64,000 nucleotides of DNA from Kitasatospora sp. A2-31. Lineage in GTDB: Bacteria > Actinomycetota > Actinomycetes > Streptomycetales > Streptomycetaceae. The stretch lies in assembly GCF_022288725.1 (NCBI RefSeq), contig NZ_JAKNTA010000018.1:54943-118942 (forward strand). Reading direction: 5' to 3'. Shown here in pieces: positions 32,170 to 40,281 of the stretch. The translations under genes and the position numbers were made by a program. A model generated the notes under the pieces. It saw only the letters and a program-made list of their open reading frames with translations, was not told where the DNA came from and did no database searches. Each line of letters opens with the position of its first letter. Position 1 is the stretch's first letter.

Positions 32170-33894
32170 CTACGAAGCGAGGGTGAGTCGCTTCGGCGTC
32201 ACCGTGACATACGGCTCTGCGGACTCTGGGCGGTTCCCGCGACCGGAAGGCTTGATCCGCACGTCCAGCAGTGTTTCCGCGATGAGGCGCTGCTGCGGCA
32301 GATCGAGCAGCTCCCAAGCATCCGCGATCTCGTCCCGTGTAGCCCCGGCCAGATCCGCGACGACGGTCGGCACGCGCAACTGGCCCAGTCGCTTCTCCGC
32401 CTCGGCGATCTTGACTCGCAGGCCGGCCTCGATCTTCGCGAAGCTCTGAGCCGAGAGAACGCCGTTGACCGCCTGTTCCTCGAACTCGTCGAGGCGTGCC
32501 CGGAGGATCGCTAGCTCTCCCTCGGCGTTCCCGACCTGCTTCGCCCGTTCCGCGTCGCTCGCCACATACGCCGCGATGAAGCCAGGCGACGCAAGCCAGT
32601 CGAACAGCTTGTCCCGTACGAAGTCGTCCGCGAGCTCCATATCAAAGCTGACGTGGTACCCCTTGCCGTCGTACAGGCCAGGCACGCCGGGCGCCGTGCA
32701 GTTCAGCCGCGGCTTCATCGTTCCCTTGGCCGTGGCGGTCGCCTTGGTGCCGTTCATCCCGAAGAACACCGGGGCACTGCAGACGTGGCAGGTCGCGATG
32801 CCGGGCAGCCAGTACTTAGCCTTACCCGGTCGCGTGTTGTAGGTCTTACCCTTCTTGCGCTTCTTGATCACTGCCAAACACTGGGCGTGGGTGCTCGCGT
32901 CGATGATCTCCGGCCATGCGTTCTCGGCGGTGACGACACCGTTGTGCGTACGGGCACCCAGGTACCGCGGGTCACTCGCGTAGGCGGTGATCGTCGCCGG
33001 GTACCACTGTGCGGCGAGCTTCGGCACGTCGCGCTCGTTGAAGTCCTTCGCGACGTCCTTCGAGGTCTCGCCAGCGTCGAGGCGGCGAACCACTTCGGCC
33101 TTGATTGCCGAGTGCTGCGGGTGCGTGCCGACCGGAATCCAGGTCATGCGCTCGACCTGCTTCGACGACCAGAACTCGGTGGGCGGGGTGATTCCCCGAG
33201 CGTTCAGGCTTTCGGCAATGGCCTTGTACGCCTTCCCCGACGCGACGCTTTCGCAGATCTCCCTGACGATCTTGGCTTGCTCGGGATTGAGGTCCGTTCG
33301 GACGTAGGCGCCGGTCTTCGCGTCGTAGACCCGCTGATACCCGTAGGGGGCCCGTCCGTGCGGTCGGCCATCGGAGGCGTTTGCCCTCAACGAGCGCATC
33401 ACGTTGTCGCGAAGCTCGTCGACCTCACGCTCGCCGACGAGCGCGTCGAGGCCGGTCCGGAAACGGTCGTCCTTGTCGGACAGGTCGTAGATCCGGCCGC
33501 CGTAGCACCACAGCACGCCGGCTTTCGTGCACGCGTCCCGGAGTCGGACATACACCGACAGGTCGCGCTGGAGCCGAGTGGAGGCCCAGGCGATCACGAT
33601 GTCGAGCCGGCGGTGCTCGATGTCGTCGAGCAGGCGCTCGAAGTCATCCCGAGTGTGCTCGGCGGCGTGTCGCGACGCCGAGATCCCGTCATCGACGTAC
33701 TCGCCGTTGGGGCCGATCACCACACCGAGCCTGTCGGCATCCTCACGCCCTGCGGTGAGCTGCTCAGCGACCGAACGGTGCCGACTGTTCTTCTTGCCCC
33801 GGTACTGGGACTTGCGGGCGTAGATGCCGGCGCGCAGCCCCGCGTACTGGCCCTGCTGTGCTTTGCGCCGTCGTGGAAGTGTCTGCGGGCTCAC
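32170..33894 (-). CDS. int: Large serine recombinase (phage integrase)
   Basis: 574 aa. Catalytic domain at residues ~20-170 with GIYARKSQ (Ser29 nucleophile), the EQLTAGREDADRLG region and the helix RRLDIVIAWASTRLQRD. The recombinase domain follows (RANASDGRPHGRAPYGYQRV). The zinc-ribbon region starts at CHVCSAPVFFGMNG, with C-terminal coiled coil EGELAILRARLDEFEEQAVN. It ends about 40 bp from the lysE crossover, the usual int-attP arrangement. It integrates by attP x attB recombination and needs a directionality factor to excise. Confidence 0.96.
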   Translation of the reverse strand: MSPQTLPRRRKAQQGQYAGLRAGIYARKSQYRGKKNSRHRSVAEQLTAGREDADRLGVVIGPNGEYVDDGISASRHAAEHTRDDFERLLDDIEHRRLDIVIAWASTRLQRDLSVYVRLRDACTKAGVLWCYGGRIYDLSDKDDRFRTGLDALVGEREVDELRDNVMRSLRANASDGRPHGRAPYGYQRVYDAKTGAYVRTDLNPEQAKIVREICESVASGKAYKAIAESLNARGITPPTEFWSSKQVERMTWIPVGTHPQHSAIKAEVVRRLDAGETSKDVAKDFNERDVPKLAAQWYPATITAYASDPRYLGARTHNGVVTAENAWPEIIDASTHAQCLAVIKKRKKGKTYNTRPGKAKYWLPGIATCHVCSAPVFFGMNGTKATATAKGTMKPRLNCTAPGVPGLYDGKGYHVSFDMELADDFVRDKLFDWLASPGFIAAYVASDAERAKQVGNAEGELAILRARLDEFEEQAVNGVLSAQSFAKIEAGLRVKIAEAEKRLGQLRVPTVVADLAGATRDEIADAWELLDLPQQRLIAETLLDVRIKPSGRGNRPESAEPYVTVTPKRLTLAS

Positions 33895-33899
33895 AAGGT

Positions 33900-33950
33900 C
33901 CCCCCATCATGTGATCATCACGATTATGCCTAGCTCGGGGTCACCTTCTT
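33900..33950. other. Right prophage attachment site (attR/attL type junction) in a lysE-family gene
   Basis: Left of about 33940 the sequence is phage, with a dyad GTGATCATCAC (33911-33921). From 33946 it matches lysE coding sequence in frame. The crossover should lie within roughly 33935-33955. The exact core cannot be fixed because the other junction is outside the window. Confidence 0.75.
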
Positions 33951-34176
33951 CACCCAGTTCGTCGACCCCTCCTACGGCCGACCGGCGCTCTCCTTCGCCC
34001 TCCTCGGCGGCATCCTGCAGACCTTCAGCCTGCTCTACCTCTCCATGCTGATCTTCGCGGGCACCACCCTCGCCACCGCCTTCCGCCGCCGCCGGCGCCT
34101 CTCCGCGGGCCTCACCAGCGGCGTGGCCGTCCTCTTCGCGGGCTTCGCCGCCAAGCTCGCCGTCTCCTCCGCCTGA
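33946..34176 (+). pseudogene. 3' fragment of the host lysE-family gene, cut by prophage insertion
   Basis: 77 codons in frame from FFTQFVDPSYG to the natural stop, about 80% identical to the C terminus of the phage-borne LysE protein. No start codon precedes it in frame; an in-frame TAG at 33931 lies in phage DNA. The 5' part must lie beyond the left end of the prophage. It lies 79 nt upstream of tRNA-Thr, presumably its native neighbour. Confidence 0.88.
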
Positions 34177-34255
34177 CCCCACCGGAGAACCGGGTACGGA
34201 TCACCCCTCGAACCTGTGTAGACTGGCCCGCGTTGCCGAAGCACTCGGCAGCGGC

Positions 34256-34329
34256 GCCGCCTTAGCTCAGTTGGCCAGAGCAACGCACTCGTAATGCGTA
34301 GGTCATGGGTTCGAATCCCATAGGCGGCT
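34256..34329 (+). tRNA. tRNA-Thr (anticodon CGT)
   Basis: Complete cloverleaf: acceptor GCCGCCT/AGGCGGC, D arm with AGCTCAGTTGG, anticodon stem ACGCA/TGCGT with loop CTCGTAA, and T arm GGGTTCGAATCCC. It has no encoded CCA. A 15-bp terminator follows directly. Confidence 0.97.
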
Positions 34330-34333
34330 CGCA

Positions 34334-34370
34334 AAAAGGCCAGGTCACATAGCCCGTGACCTGGCCTTTT
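34334..34370. terminator. Terminator after tRNA-Thr
   Basis: AAAAGGCCAGGTCAC (34334-34348) pairs with 34356-34370 and ends in TTTT, a classical intrinsic terminator. Confidence 0.9.
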
Positions 34371-34719
34371 GCATGTTCGCGGTCAAGTTCATCGCCCTCG
34401 GGAGGGATGAAAGTGACATGCACGCGCCATGAAAGTGCCCAAGGGGTGCCCGGTTGTCCCGGGCCGTGTCTCGGCAGCGCTCCGCCGCTCGTGGACGAGG
34501 TGGCGCGACGGGGACTGGGGCACCCTGATCCTCGTTACACAGCGTGAGATTTTCCGTCATGAAGGGCTGTTGGAGCCTGATCCGGCCGTTGCCGAGCTGG
34601 ACCGCGCGGCCGAGAGTGCTGTGGATAGCGCTGCGGGCCCCGGCACATCGTGCCGGGGCCCGCGTCGGTTGCTCATCACTTCGAAGGGTCGGACTGCACG
34701 GGGACAGGCCCCCATCGGT
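34371..34719. other. Gap between tRNA-Thr and the second integration module
   Basis: No gene is convincing. A plus-strand frame (about 34429-34640) has some protein-like composition but no ribosome site and could be a remnant. A strong 13-bp hairpin at 34633-34663 (GCGGGCCCCGGCA stem) ends transcription of the minus-strand gene at 34720. I do not see a second copy of the tRNA 3' end here. Confidence 0.5.
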
Positions 34720-35127
34720 CTAGCGGGGCCGTCGGGCTTCCCGCTCGCGGATCGTGTCGATCACCGTCTGCGCAAGGTCGGCTCCGACGGGGCGGAACGG
34801 GGCGCCAGCTTCTTCGCCCGGGTCGTGGACGGTCGCGGTGAGGTTCACCAGCACGCCGTTGTCCAGGTCCGAGTCGGAGGCGGCGTTGAGGAATACGGTG
34901 ATCTCGGTCGTGGTGGGACCGGGGCTGATAGTCAGGCCGTAGTAGCACCGCGAGGTCGCGCCCGTGGCGTCGGGGATTTCGAGGTGTCCCGAGATGTGGT
35001 CGGGTAGGCCCGGGGTGGAGGTGGGGTGGTCACTGTCGTGTGGCCACAGCACGATGCCGAGGTCCGGGGCCAGGGCGGTGAGCTGGTCGCCGGTGGTGAT
35101 GATGGCGTGCGCTTGGCGGAGGTTCAC
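34720..35127 (-). CDS. Hypothetical 135-aa protein
   Basis: GTG 35127 with AAGGAG upstream. A mixed alpha/beta protein (GIVLWPHDSDHPTSTPG, then TSRCYYGLTISPGPTTTEIT, then DLAQTVIDTIREREARRPR). No family recognised. Lies downstream of the tyrosine integrase on the same strand. Confidence 0.58.
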   Translation of the reverse strand: MNLRQAHAIITTGDQLTALAPDLGIVLWPHDSDHPTSTPGLPDHISGHLEIPDATGATSRCYYGLTISPGPTTTEITVFLNAASDSDLDNGVLVNLTATVHDPGEEAGAPFRPVGADLAQTVIDTIREREARRPR

Positions 35128-35220
35128 CGGATGGGTGCTCCTTGTCGTCGAGGGCTGGTGGCAGGACAGGGCTGGCCATCAAGTGGCCTGCTGGAGAGCA
35201 GGGTTCCGTTCGACAAGGCG

Positions 35221-35412
35221 TCAGCCAGGTGCAGTCCGCGGGGCGGGGCGGCGGGATGTTGCGAGCGTAGCCGCTTCGGCGAAGGTCAGGGTGACGGGGG
35301 CAGGGTGGGCGAGTGCCCAGCTGAGGAGCCGCGCCTGCTCGGGGATCGAGGGGTCGGCCAGGAGCCGGCGGAGCTCAGCAGCGGTGGGAAGGGTGGACGG
35401 GGGAGTGGACAT
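35221..35412 (-). CDS. Hypothetical 63-aa protein
   Basis: ATG 35412 with GGAGG close upstream. Helical (LPTAAELRRLLADPSIPEQA, then LLSWALAHPAPVTLTFAEAA). The last part resembles a short MerR-like or integrase-associated helix. Role unknown. Confidence 0.5.
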   Translation of the reverse strand: MSTPPSTLPTAAELRRLLADPSIPEQARLLSWALAHPAPVTLTFAEAATLATSRRPAPRTAPG

Positions 35413-35527
35413 GGTCCTCCACTGGTCGGGAGATGGGCAGGCGCCGGTGGCGCTGGCTGGCCCTGGCCGCTGGCGGCGGTCAGGGTGTGGAGCTACGGCT
35501 GCGGTGGCAGGACGGTCACCGGGCGGC

Positions 35528-37039
35528 TCAGGCGGCACCCGCGCCGGGGACCGCGCGCCGTCGCCGGGGGACGAGGCTGACGACCGCTTCGGCGGCGTCG
35601 CGGGCGAGTTCCGACAGCACCGTCTGGTAGGTGTCGCGGGTGATCGAGGTGTCGCTGTGGCCGAGCATCTCCGACACGACGCGGATGTCCACCTTGGCGA
35701 GCAGCGCGAGGGTGGCCGCGAGGTGGCGCAGGTCATGCAGGCGGACGGGAGGAAGTCCGGCTGCGGCGGCCAGGCGCTGGAACTCCTCGCTCACCCAGGC
35801 CGGGTGGAGCCAGGTGCCGTCTTCGGCGGTGAAGATGCGGCCGGTGTCGACCCAGGCGGGCCCCCACTTGATCCGTTCCAGCTTCTGCCGGTGGCGGTGG
35901 GCCACGAGCGACCCAGTGGTGTCGCCGTCGAGGCTGACCTCGCGCGAGCCGCTGGTCGTCTTCGGTGTTCCCTCCAGCACTTCCCAGTTGAGCTGGACGA
36001 GGGTGGTCTCGACGGTGAGCTTCTGGGACTCCTGGTCGAAGTCCACCCACCTTGCGCCGACGCCTTCGCCGCGGCGCGGACCGCGGAAGATGTAGAGGTG
36101 CCACAGGGCGTACAGCCGGTGCTCCTCGACGGAGTCGAGGAAGTGACCGGCTTGGGCCGGGGTCCAGATCATCACAGGGGACGGCTTGAGCCCGGTGCGC
36201 TGCCACTCGGCGATGCGCGCGGCGGTCCAGACGAGCGCCTTGGGCTTGGGGGCGGTTTCGAGCTCGACGTGGGCTGCGGGGTTGAAGGTGATCAGCTGCC
36301 GCGCGATGGCGACGTTGAGCGCGGCCCGCAGCGTCGCCCGGATGTGCTGCTGGGTCGACAGACCGGTGACGCGGCGGAACGGGGGCATCTCCGCGATGGC
36401 GGCCTTGGCCGCTCGCCGTGCCGCGCGGCCGACGACCAGCTTGAGGTCGTTGACCGCCTGGCGCCGTTGGGCGTTCTGCTCGACGATCTCCTCGTTCGTG
36501 TCGTTGATCGACTCGAACATCGTGTCCAAGTGCTCGACCCGCAGCCGGTCCAGTCGCAGGGCACCCAAGTGGGGCTTGAGGTGGACGCGGATATCCGTCT
36601 CGTAGCGGGCGACTCCGTTCGGGCGGAGCTTCTTCCGGCCAGCAAGCCAGGTGTCGAGCCACTCGCCGACCGTCATCGCCACGGTCAGGCTGTGGCCGGC
36701 CTTTACCTTCCGGCTGGTCTCCTCGACGTCGGGGAGGTCCGACTTGGTCCGGACGCACGCCATGATCATGTCGCTGACGACCCGGCGGGTCTCAGGGTCG
36801 TCCTTGGGTGCGAGCGCCAGGAGCGCGCGGACGTGGTCCAGCTCCTTCTGGGCGGCATCGACTCCGGAGAAGCCGGAGCGGCGGAAGGTGCGCCGTTTCC
36901 CGTCCTCGTCCGGGTGGACCTCTTGCCGTACGGACCAGACGCCGTGCTTCCGGGAGCTGAGCTTCGGGCAGGCGGAGTAGTAGTGCGCCCCGGTGGCGGG
37001 GTTCCGGCACGAGCAGCGCCGGGTTATGGAGCCTTTCAG
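35528..37039 (-). CDS. int: Tyrosine recombinase (integrase of a second mobile element)
   Basis: 503 aa. It starts with a Cys-rich segment (GSITRRCSCRNPATGAHYYS) typical of actinomycete integrative-element integrases. Core-binding domain: VGEWLDTWLAGRKKLRPNGV. Catalytic residues: Arg in IFRGPRRGEGVGARW, HDLRHLAATL, and GHSDTSITRDTYQTVL with the Tyr. The only start matching the family N terminus is CTG 37039, which overlaps the upstream TGA (CTGA) with AGGAGG 7 nt before it. It could serve an AICE-type element using the nearby tRNA-Thr, but no second att copy is visible. Confidence 0.92.
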   Translation of the reverse strand: MKGSITRRCSCRNPATGAHYYSACPKLSSRKHGVWSVRQEVHPDEDGKRRTFRRSGFSGVDAAQKELDHVRALLALAPKDDPETRRVVSDMIMACVRTKSDLPDVEETSRKVKAGHSLTVAMTVGEWLDTWLAGRKKLRPNGVARYETDIRVHLKPHLGALRLDRLRVEHLDTMFESINDTNEEIVEQNAQRRQAVNDLKLVVGRAARRAAKAAIAEMPPFRRVTGLSTQQHIRATLRAALNVAIARQLITFNPAAHVELETAPKPKALVWTAARIAEWQRTGLKPSPVMIWTPAQAGHFLDSVEEHRLYALWHLYIFRGPRRGEGVGARWVDFDQESQKLTVETTLVQLNWEVLEGTPKTTSGSREVSLDGDTTGSLVAHRHRQKLERIKWGPAWVDTGRIFTAEDGTWLHPAWVSEEFQRLAAAAGLPPVRLHDLRHLAATLALLAKVDIRVVSEMLGHSDTSITRDTYQTVLSELARDAAEAVVSLVPRRRRAVPGAGAA

Positions 37040-37683
37040 GTGGTGTCCTCCTGTTCGTCGGGGGCGATGAAGGCCAGAGCGGCCGGAAGCGGGGCGGGGT
37101 GAAGCCCCTGAGCGCGCATGCGGGCACGGGTGTCCCGCAGCCGCTGGCAGTCCTCGGTTGCGATTCGCTCGAACTCGGCTGCCTGGCGGGACAGTTGCTG
37201 ATAGCGGTCGGAGCCGACGTGGTGGTGGGCTGCCTGGGAGCGCCGGTCGCGGGCTTCGCGGGTCGAGATGAGTGCGGTGCGGACGTCGATGGCGTGCTCG
37301 CGGAAGACCGTGAGGACGGCGCGGGGCCGGTCCTCGGGGGCGGCGTCCTCGGAGTAGTCCTCGCCAGTGATGAGCGTTGCGGCCTCCCAGACCGGCAGTC
37401 TCAGGTTGGGGAGGAGGTCGACCTCGGCCTCGCCGTCCAGGGGGACGAGGAGGCTGACGAGCGGTACACCAGAGGCGACGGCGAAGGCGATGGCCTCCTC
37501 CAGCTTGATGGACTCGCGGCGGGCGGTCTCGATCTTGTTGACCGCGTTCGCGGCCGTTGGCACTCCTAGTTCGGTGCAGGCGGCGGCGAGGGCGGGTGCG
37601 CTGAGGCCGGCGGCACTGCGGGCGGCCTTCACCGCGACGCCGATGCGGGCGGTGAGGTCTGGGATGGTGGGCTGCGTTGTCAT
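37036..37683 (-). CDS. XRE-type regulator upstream of the tyrosine integrase
   Basis: 215 aa. N-terminal helix-turn-helix (GVAVKAARSAAGLSAPALAA, then NAVNKIETARRESIKLEEAI); the C-terminal half is helical and charged (REARDRRSQAAHHHVGSDRY). It is translationally coupled to the integrase and divergent from the excisionase-like gene. It probably controls integration/excision through the palindrome at 37736-37750. Confidence 0.8.
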   Translation of the reverse strand: MTTQPTIPDLTARIGVAVKAARSAAGLSAPALAAACTELGVPTAANAVNKIETARRESIKLEEAIAFAVASGVPLVSLLVPLDGEAEVDLLPNLRLPVWEAATLITGEDYSEDAAPEDRPRAVLTVFREHAIDVRTALISTREARDRRSQAAHHHVGSDRYQQLSRQAAEFERIATEDCQRLRDTRARMRAQGLHPAPLPAALAFIAPDEQEDTT

Positions 37684-37735
37684 GAGAGAAGTGTAACTTG
37701 CGGAATGCTTCTTTGGTGGAAGTCGTGATAGATGT

Positions 37736-37750
37736 TTCTCTCACAGAGAA
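37736..37750. promoter_or_regulatory. Perfect inverted repeat in the divergent XRE/excisionase promoter
   Basis: TTCTCT-CAC-AGAGAA. It lies 24 nt upstream of the ATG of the excisionase-like gene. A second GAGAGAA copy at 37684-37690 overlaps the start region of the XRE gene. Probable XRE operator. Confidence 0.6.
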
Positions 37751-37773
37751 CGTGCAGCACCGGGAAGGTTGAT

Positions 37774-38220
37774 ATGCGGGAAGTGAAGGCATTGGGTGAA
37801 GCGCGGTACTCGCGGGCAGCGCTCGCGGCCCTCCCCCCGGCGATGCTGCTGACGGACGCCAACCGCCTGCTCGCCCTGAGCCGGACCAAGGGCTACCGGA
37901 TGGCCCGAGACGGCGAATACCCCTGCGCCACCATCCAGGTCGGTGACGGCCACAGGGTGGTGACGGCCGAGCTTCTGCGCCTCCTCGGCCTGGACGACAC
38001 GGGCCTCCGGCGCGCGTTCGCCGCGTTGCCGCCGGCCATCCCGCTGCCGGTGGCGAACACGCTGCTGTCGCTCAGCCGCACGACGGGGTACAAGCTCGCG
38101 AGGACTGGCCAGTACCCGTGCGCCGTGATCCACCTCGGCAAGGAGTACCGGGTCCGCAAGAACGAGCTGCAACGACTTCTGCGCGTCGAGGACGTGCCCA
38201 GCGGCAAGGCTGCCGCGTGA
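37774..38220 (+). CDS. Excisionase-like DNA-binding protein with two tandem HTH units
   Basis: 148 aa, ATG 37774 with GAAGG upstream. Two clearly homologous halves: ALPPAMLLTDANRLLALSRT with KGYRMARDGEYPCATIQVG (residues ~20-70), and ALPPAIPLPVANTLLSLSRT with TGYKLARTGQYPCAVIHLG (residues ~90-135). Each resembles the MerR/Xis-type winged helix of actinomycete element excisionases, which normally have a single unit. It is divergent from the XRE-integrase pair. Confidence 0.78.
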   Translation: MREVKALGEARYSRAALAALPPAMLLTDANRLLALSRTKGYRMARDGEYPCATIQVGDGHRVVTAELLRLLGLDDTGLRRAFAALPPAIPLPVANTLLSLSRTTGYKLARTGQYPCAVIHLGKEYRVRKNELQRLLRVEDVPSGKAAA

Positions 38221-38378
38221 TGAGGCCGGTGACGCGCATGACGGTCGCCGAGATCGCGGGCCGCGTCCTTGTGGTGGCAGGGCTCCTCGGCGCCTTCGCC
38301 CTGTGGCTCGTCGCCACGGTCGCGGTGGCGGGATGGCTCGACAGGATCGGCACGACGGGCGTACTCCCCGGGCGGTGA
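38220..38378 (+). CDS. Small single-span membrane protein
   Basis: 52 aa, ATG at 38220 sharing one base with the upstream stop (TGATG). One membrane helix (VLVVAGLLGAFALWLVATVA). Small membrane proteins accompany transfer genes on integrative elements, but no specific family is recognised. Confidence 0.55.
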   Translation: MRPVTRMTVAEIAGRVLVVAGLLGAFALWLVATVAVAGWLDRIGTTGVLPGR

Positions 38379-38441
38379 CCGACCTGAACGCGCCGCCCGC
38401 TTACCCGCCGAGTACCGCGCCTACCCCGGCCGCCACGAGAA

Positions 38442-38474
38442 CGAGGTCGGGTGCTCATCGAGCACCCGACCTCG
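38442..38474. terminator. Bidirectional terminator
   Basis: Perfect 15-bp stem CGAGGTCGGGTGCTC/GAGCACCCGACCTCG with a 3-nt loop, between the convergent membrane-protein gene and the 288-aa gene. Confidence 0.85.
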
Positions 38475-38504
38475 CCGTTCAGAACTTCGTGTTGCCTGGT
38501 TACG

Positions 38505-39371
38505 TCAGCGGGCGCCGCCTCCGGCGACGTGCCGAGAGATCCACTCCGCCGGAGCGGCCAGGTCCGCAGACGTCGGCCACATGAGGTCGTCCAGCAGCAC
38601 CCGCTTGATCAGCTCCGGGCCGCCTGCCTGGAGAACCGCCTCGACGAACGGTTTCGCCTGCTCTGCGAGAGCGGTGGCGTGGCTGTACGGGGCCAGCTCG
38701 CGAAGCTGCTCTGCGACTCGGAACGCCCCCGAGGGCTGCGGATCGCCCGGCCTGCGCTCAAGCGACGGGGCACCGGTCAGGTCCGCGGCGATGGTTTCAC
38801 TGACCAAGCGCGCGTAGCCCTCGACCACGTGCAGCGGCCGAGGTTGGTCAATCGGCGTCTGACGCCGCAGGACCGCCAGTAGGTTGATCCGGGCCGCGTC
38901 AGCGAGCAGGCTCGGCCGGAGAGCGACGGCCGCCAGCTGGACGAGCTTGTTGGCCAGGGTGACGTACATGAGAGGCTCGGTGACGCGAGCCTCGTCGTAC
39001 GACGCCGGCGTGACGACGATCTCCGGTGGGGTGTCGGCGGGCCCGTAAATGACCTTGCCGAGGGTGCGCGGCCAGAGAGCGGTCTCCACGTCCCTGGTGG
39101 CATCCGTGGCCTGGCGGTGCAACCGCCCGACCAACTCGTCGGTCGCCCCTGCCACTGTGGGAGCCGCCTCGCGAAGCGCACGTTGGAGGGAGACGCTGGT
39201 CGCGGTCACGCTGTCCGGCACGCTCAGCAGCCGCAGCCGGACCATCGGCGGAAGCGGCAGCCCCGTCAGGGCGGTAACTCGCGGGCCTACCCTCACCAGC
39301 GCGGCGCGGAGCGGCGCCACGTACGGTTCGCCGGAGTGCCCGGCCTTGTTGAGGACGTCGATGGTCGTCAT
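38505..39371 (-). CDS. Unknown 288-aa protein, last gene of the NUDIX/ABC operon
   Basis: Predominantly helical soluble protein. A region PLHVVEGYARLVSETIAAD resembles the EGYAR helix that follows the active site in some actinobacterial zincin-like proteins (DUF2342 type), but no HExxH motif is present. It could be a catalytically inactive relative; this is weak. It lies 57 nt downstream of the nucleotidyltransferase gene on the same strand and ends at a strong terminator. Confidence 0.6.
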   Translation of the reverse strand: MTTIDVLNKAGHSGEPYVAPLRAALVRVGPRVTALTGLPLPPMVRLRLLSVPDSVTATSVSLQRALREAAPTVAGATDELVGRLHRQATDATRDVETALWPRTLGKVIYGPADTPPEIVVTPASYDEARVTEPLMYVTLANKLVQLAAVALRPSLLADAARINLLAVLRRQTPIDQPRPLHVVEGYARLVSETIAADLTGAPSLERRPGDPQPSGAFRVAEQLRELAPYSHATALAEQAKPFVEAVLQAGGPELIKRVLLDDLMWPTSADLAAPAEWISRHVAGGGAR

Positions 39372-39428
39372 GAGGTTCTTTCTCGAGGAACAGCTGGAGC
39401 CGGACGTGCCGGAGCCAGAACAGGTGGG

Positions 39429-40226
39429 TCAGGGCCTGGCCGAGGGCGCCGAATGACGCTCGGCGCTGCGGTCGACGGCGGCGAGCAGCCGGTGCAGCGG
39501 GTCGTCGTCGACGGCCAGGTCGGGCGCGTGGACAGCGAGCAGGTCCTGGAGGACGTGGGCGTGGTGGCGGATCGAGGCGATGACGGTGAGCGTGTCGCTC
39601 GGGGGAGCGACTGCCCCGAGGCGTTCGGGCCAGACGTTCCACTCGGTGCTGCCGTACCGGTGGTGGCACGTGCCGGTCTCCTGGTCGCGGAGAATCATGG
39701 CGGCGACCAGGAGGTGTCGGGGAAGTTGGAGCGCGAGGTGCGCACCGATCAGCAGGTCCTGGCGCGCGGTCTTGAACGCGGCGAGCACTGCGTCGAACCG
39801 GAACGCCGCGGCGATTCCAGCCAGCCCGACAGCACCGCACATCCTCGGCGGGTACAGCGCGCTGGTGGCAGTGCGGACCGTGAGGTCGATGCGGCGGAGG
39901 TCCGCCAGGACCAGCCGCACCCCGGCCTCCCGGCCGTCCCCCGAGTGGCTGCTCGCGTACAGGGGCCCGAGAGCGGCGGGCACCGCCTGCGCGAGGCGTT
40001 CGGCGACCGGGGCCGGGTCACCGTCGATGGTGACCAGCACGTCCAAGTCGGACCAGACGTCGAGCGCCCGGCCGTCCCCGGCCGCAGACCCGGCCACATC
40101 CAGCTTCTGCACGGAGGGCTCGTCGGCCGCCAGCGCCCGCAGCACCGGCAGTGCCTCGGCCTGCCAGCCCGCGCGGGGCAGCTCCCCGGCGCCCGCGGAC
40201 GGTCCGTGGCCCAACAGCGGTTCCAT
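39429..40226 (-). CDS. Nucleotidyltransferase-fold protein
   Basis: 265 aa from ATG 40226 (GGAGG upstream). The motif GSAAGDGRALDVWSDLDVLV is the pol-beta-type nucleotidyltransferase signature (GS…D-x-D), with a third acidic strand at LRRIDLTVRT. The C-terminal helical domain (AFKTARQDLLIGAHLALQL) is like that of aminoglycoside 6-adenylyltransferases and related proteins. It would transfer a nucleotide to a small molecule or protein; the substrate is unknown. Lies just downstream of the ABC exporter. Confidence 0.78.
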   Translation of the reverse strand: MEPLLGHGPSAGAGELPRAGWQAEALPVLRALAADEPSVQKLDVAGSAAGDGRALDVWSDLDVLVTIDGDPAPVAERLAQAVPAALGPLYASSHSGDGREAGVRLVLADLRRIDLTVRTATSALYPPRMCGAVGLAGIAAAFRFDAVLAAFKTARQDLLIGAHLALQLPRHLLVAAMILRDQETGTCHHRYGSTEWNVWPERLGAVAPPSDTLTVIASIRHHAHVLQDLLAVHAPDLAVDDDPLHRLLAAVDRSAERHSAPSARP

Positions 40227-40281
40227 CAGCACCTCCAGGTCAAGCGGGTGCCTGCTGGCTCTGCCGGCACCCGGATCGGGA

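Noticed and set aside
3813..34176. The two lysE sequences as left and right prophage att halves
   Set aside because: They are in opposite orientation, the left one is complete, and they differ at about 20% of residues. Serine-integrase att halves of one prophage should be direct and complementary.
33907..34334. Minus-strand frames across the lysE fragment and tRNA
   Set aside because: Antisense of the lysE fragment and of tRNA-Thr; no ribosome sites and no protein features.
38505..39371. Active zinc metalloprotease
   Set aside because: An EGYAR-like helix is suggestive but there is no HExxH or other zinc motif, so I left the protein as unknown.
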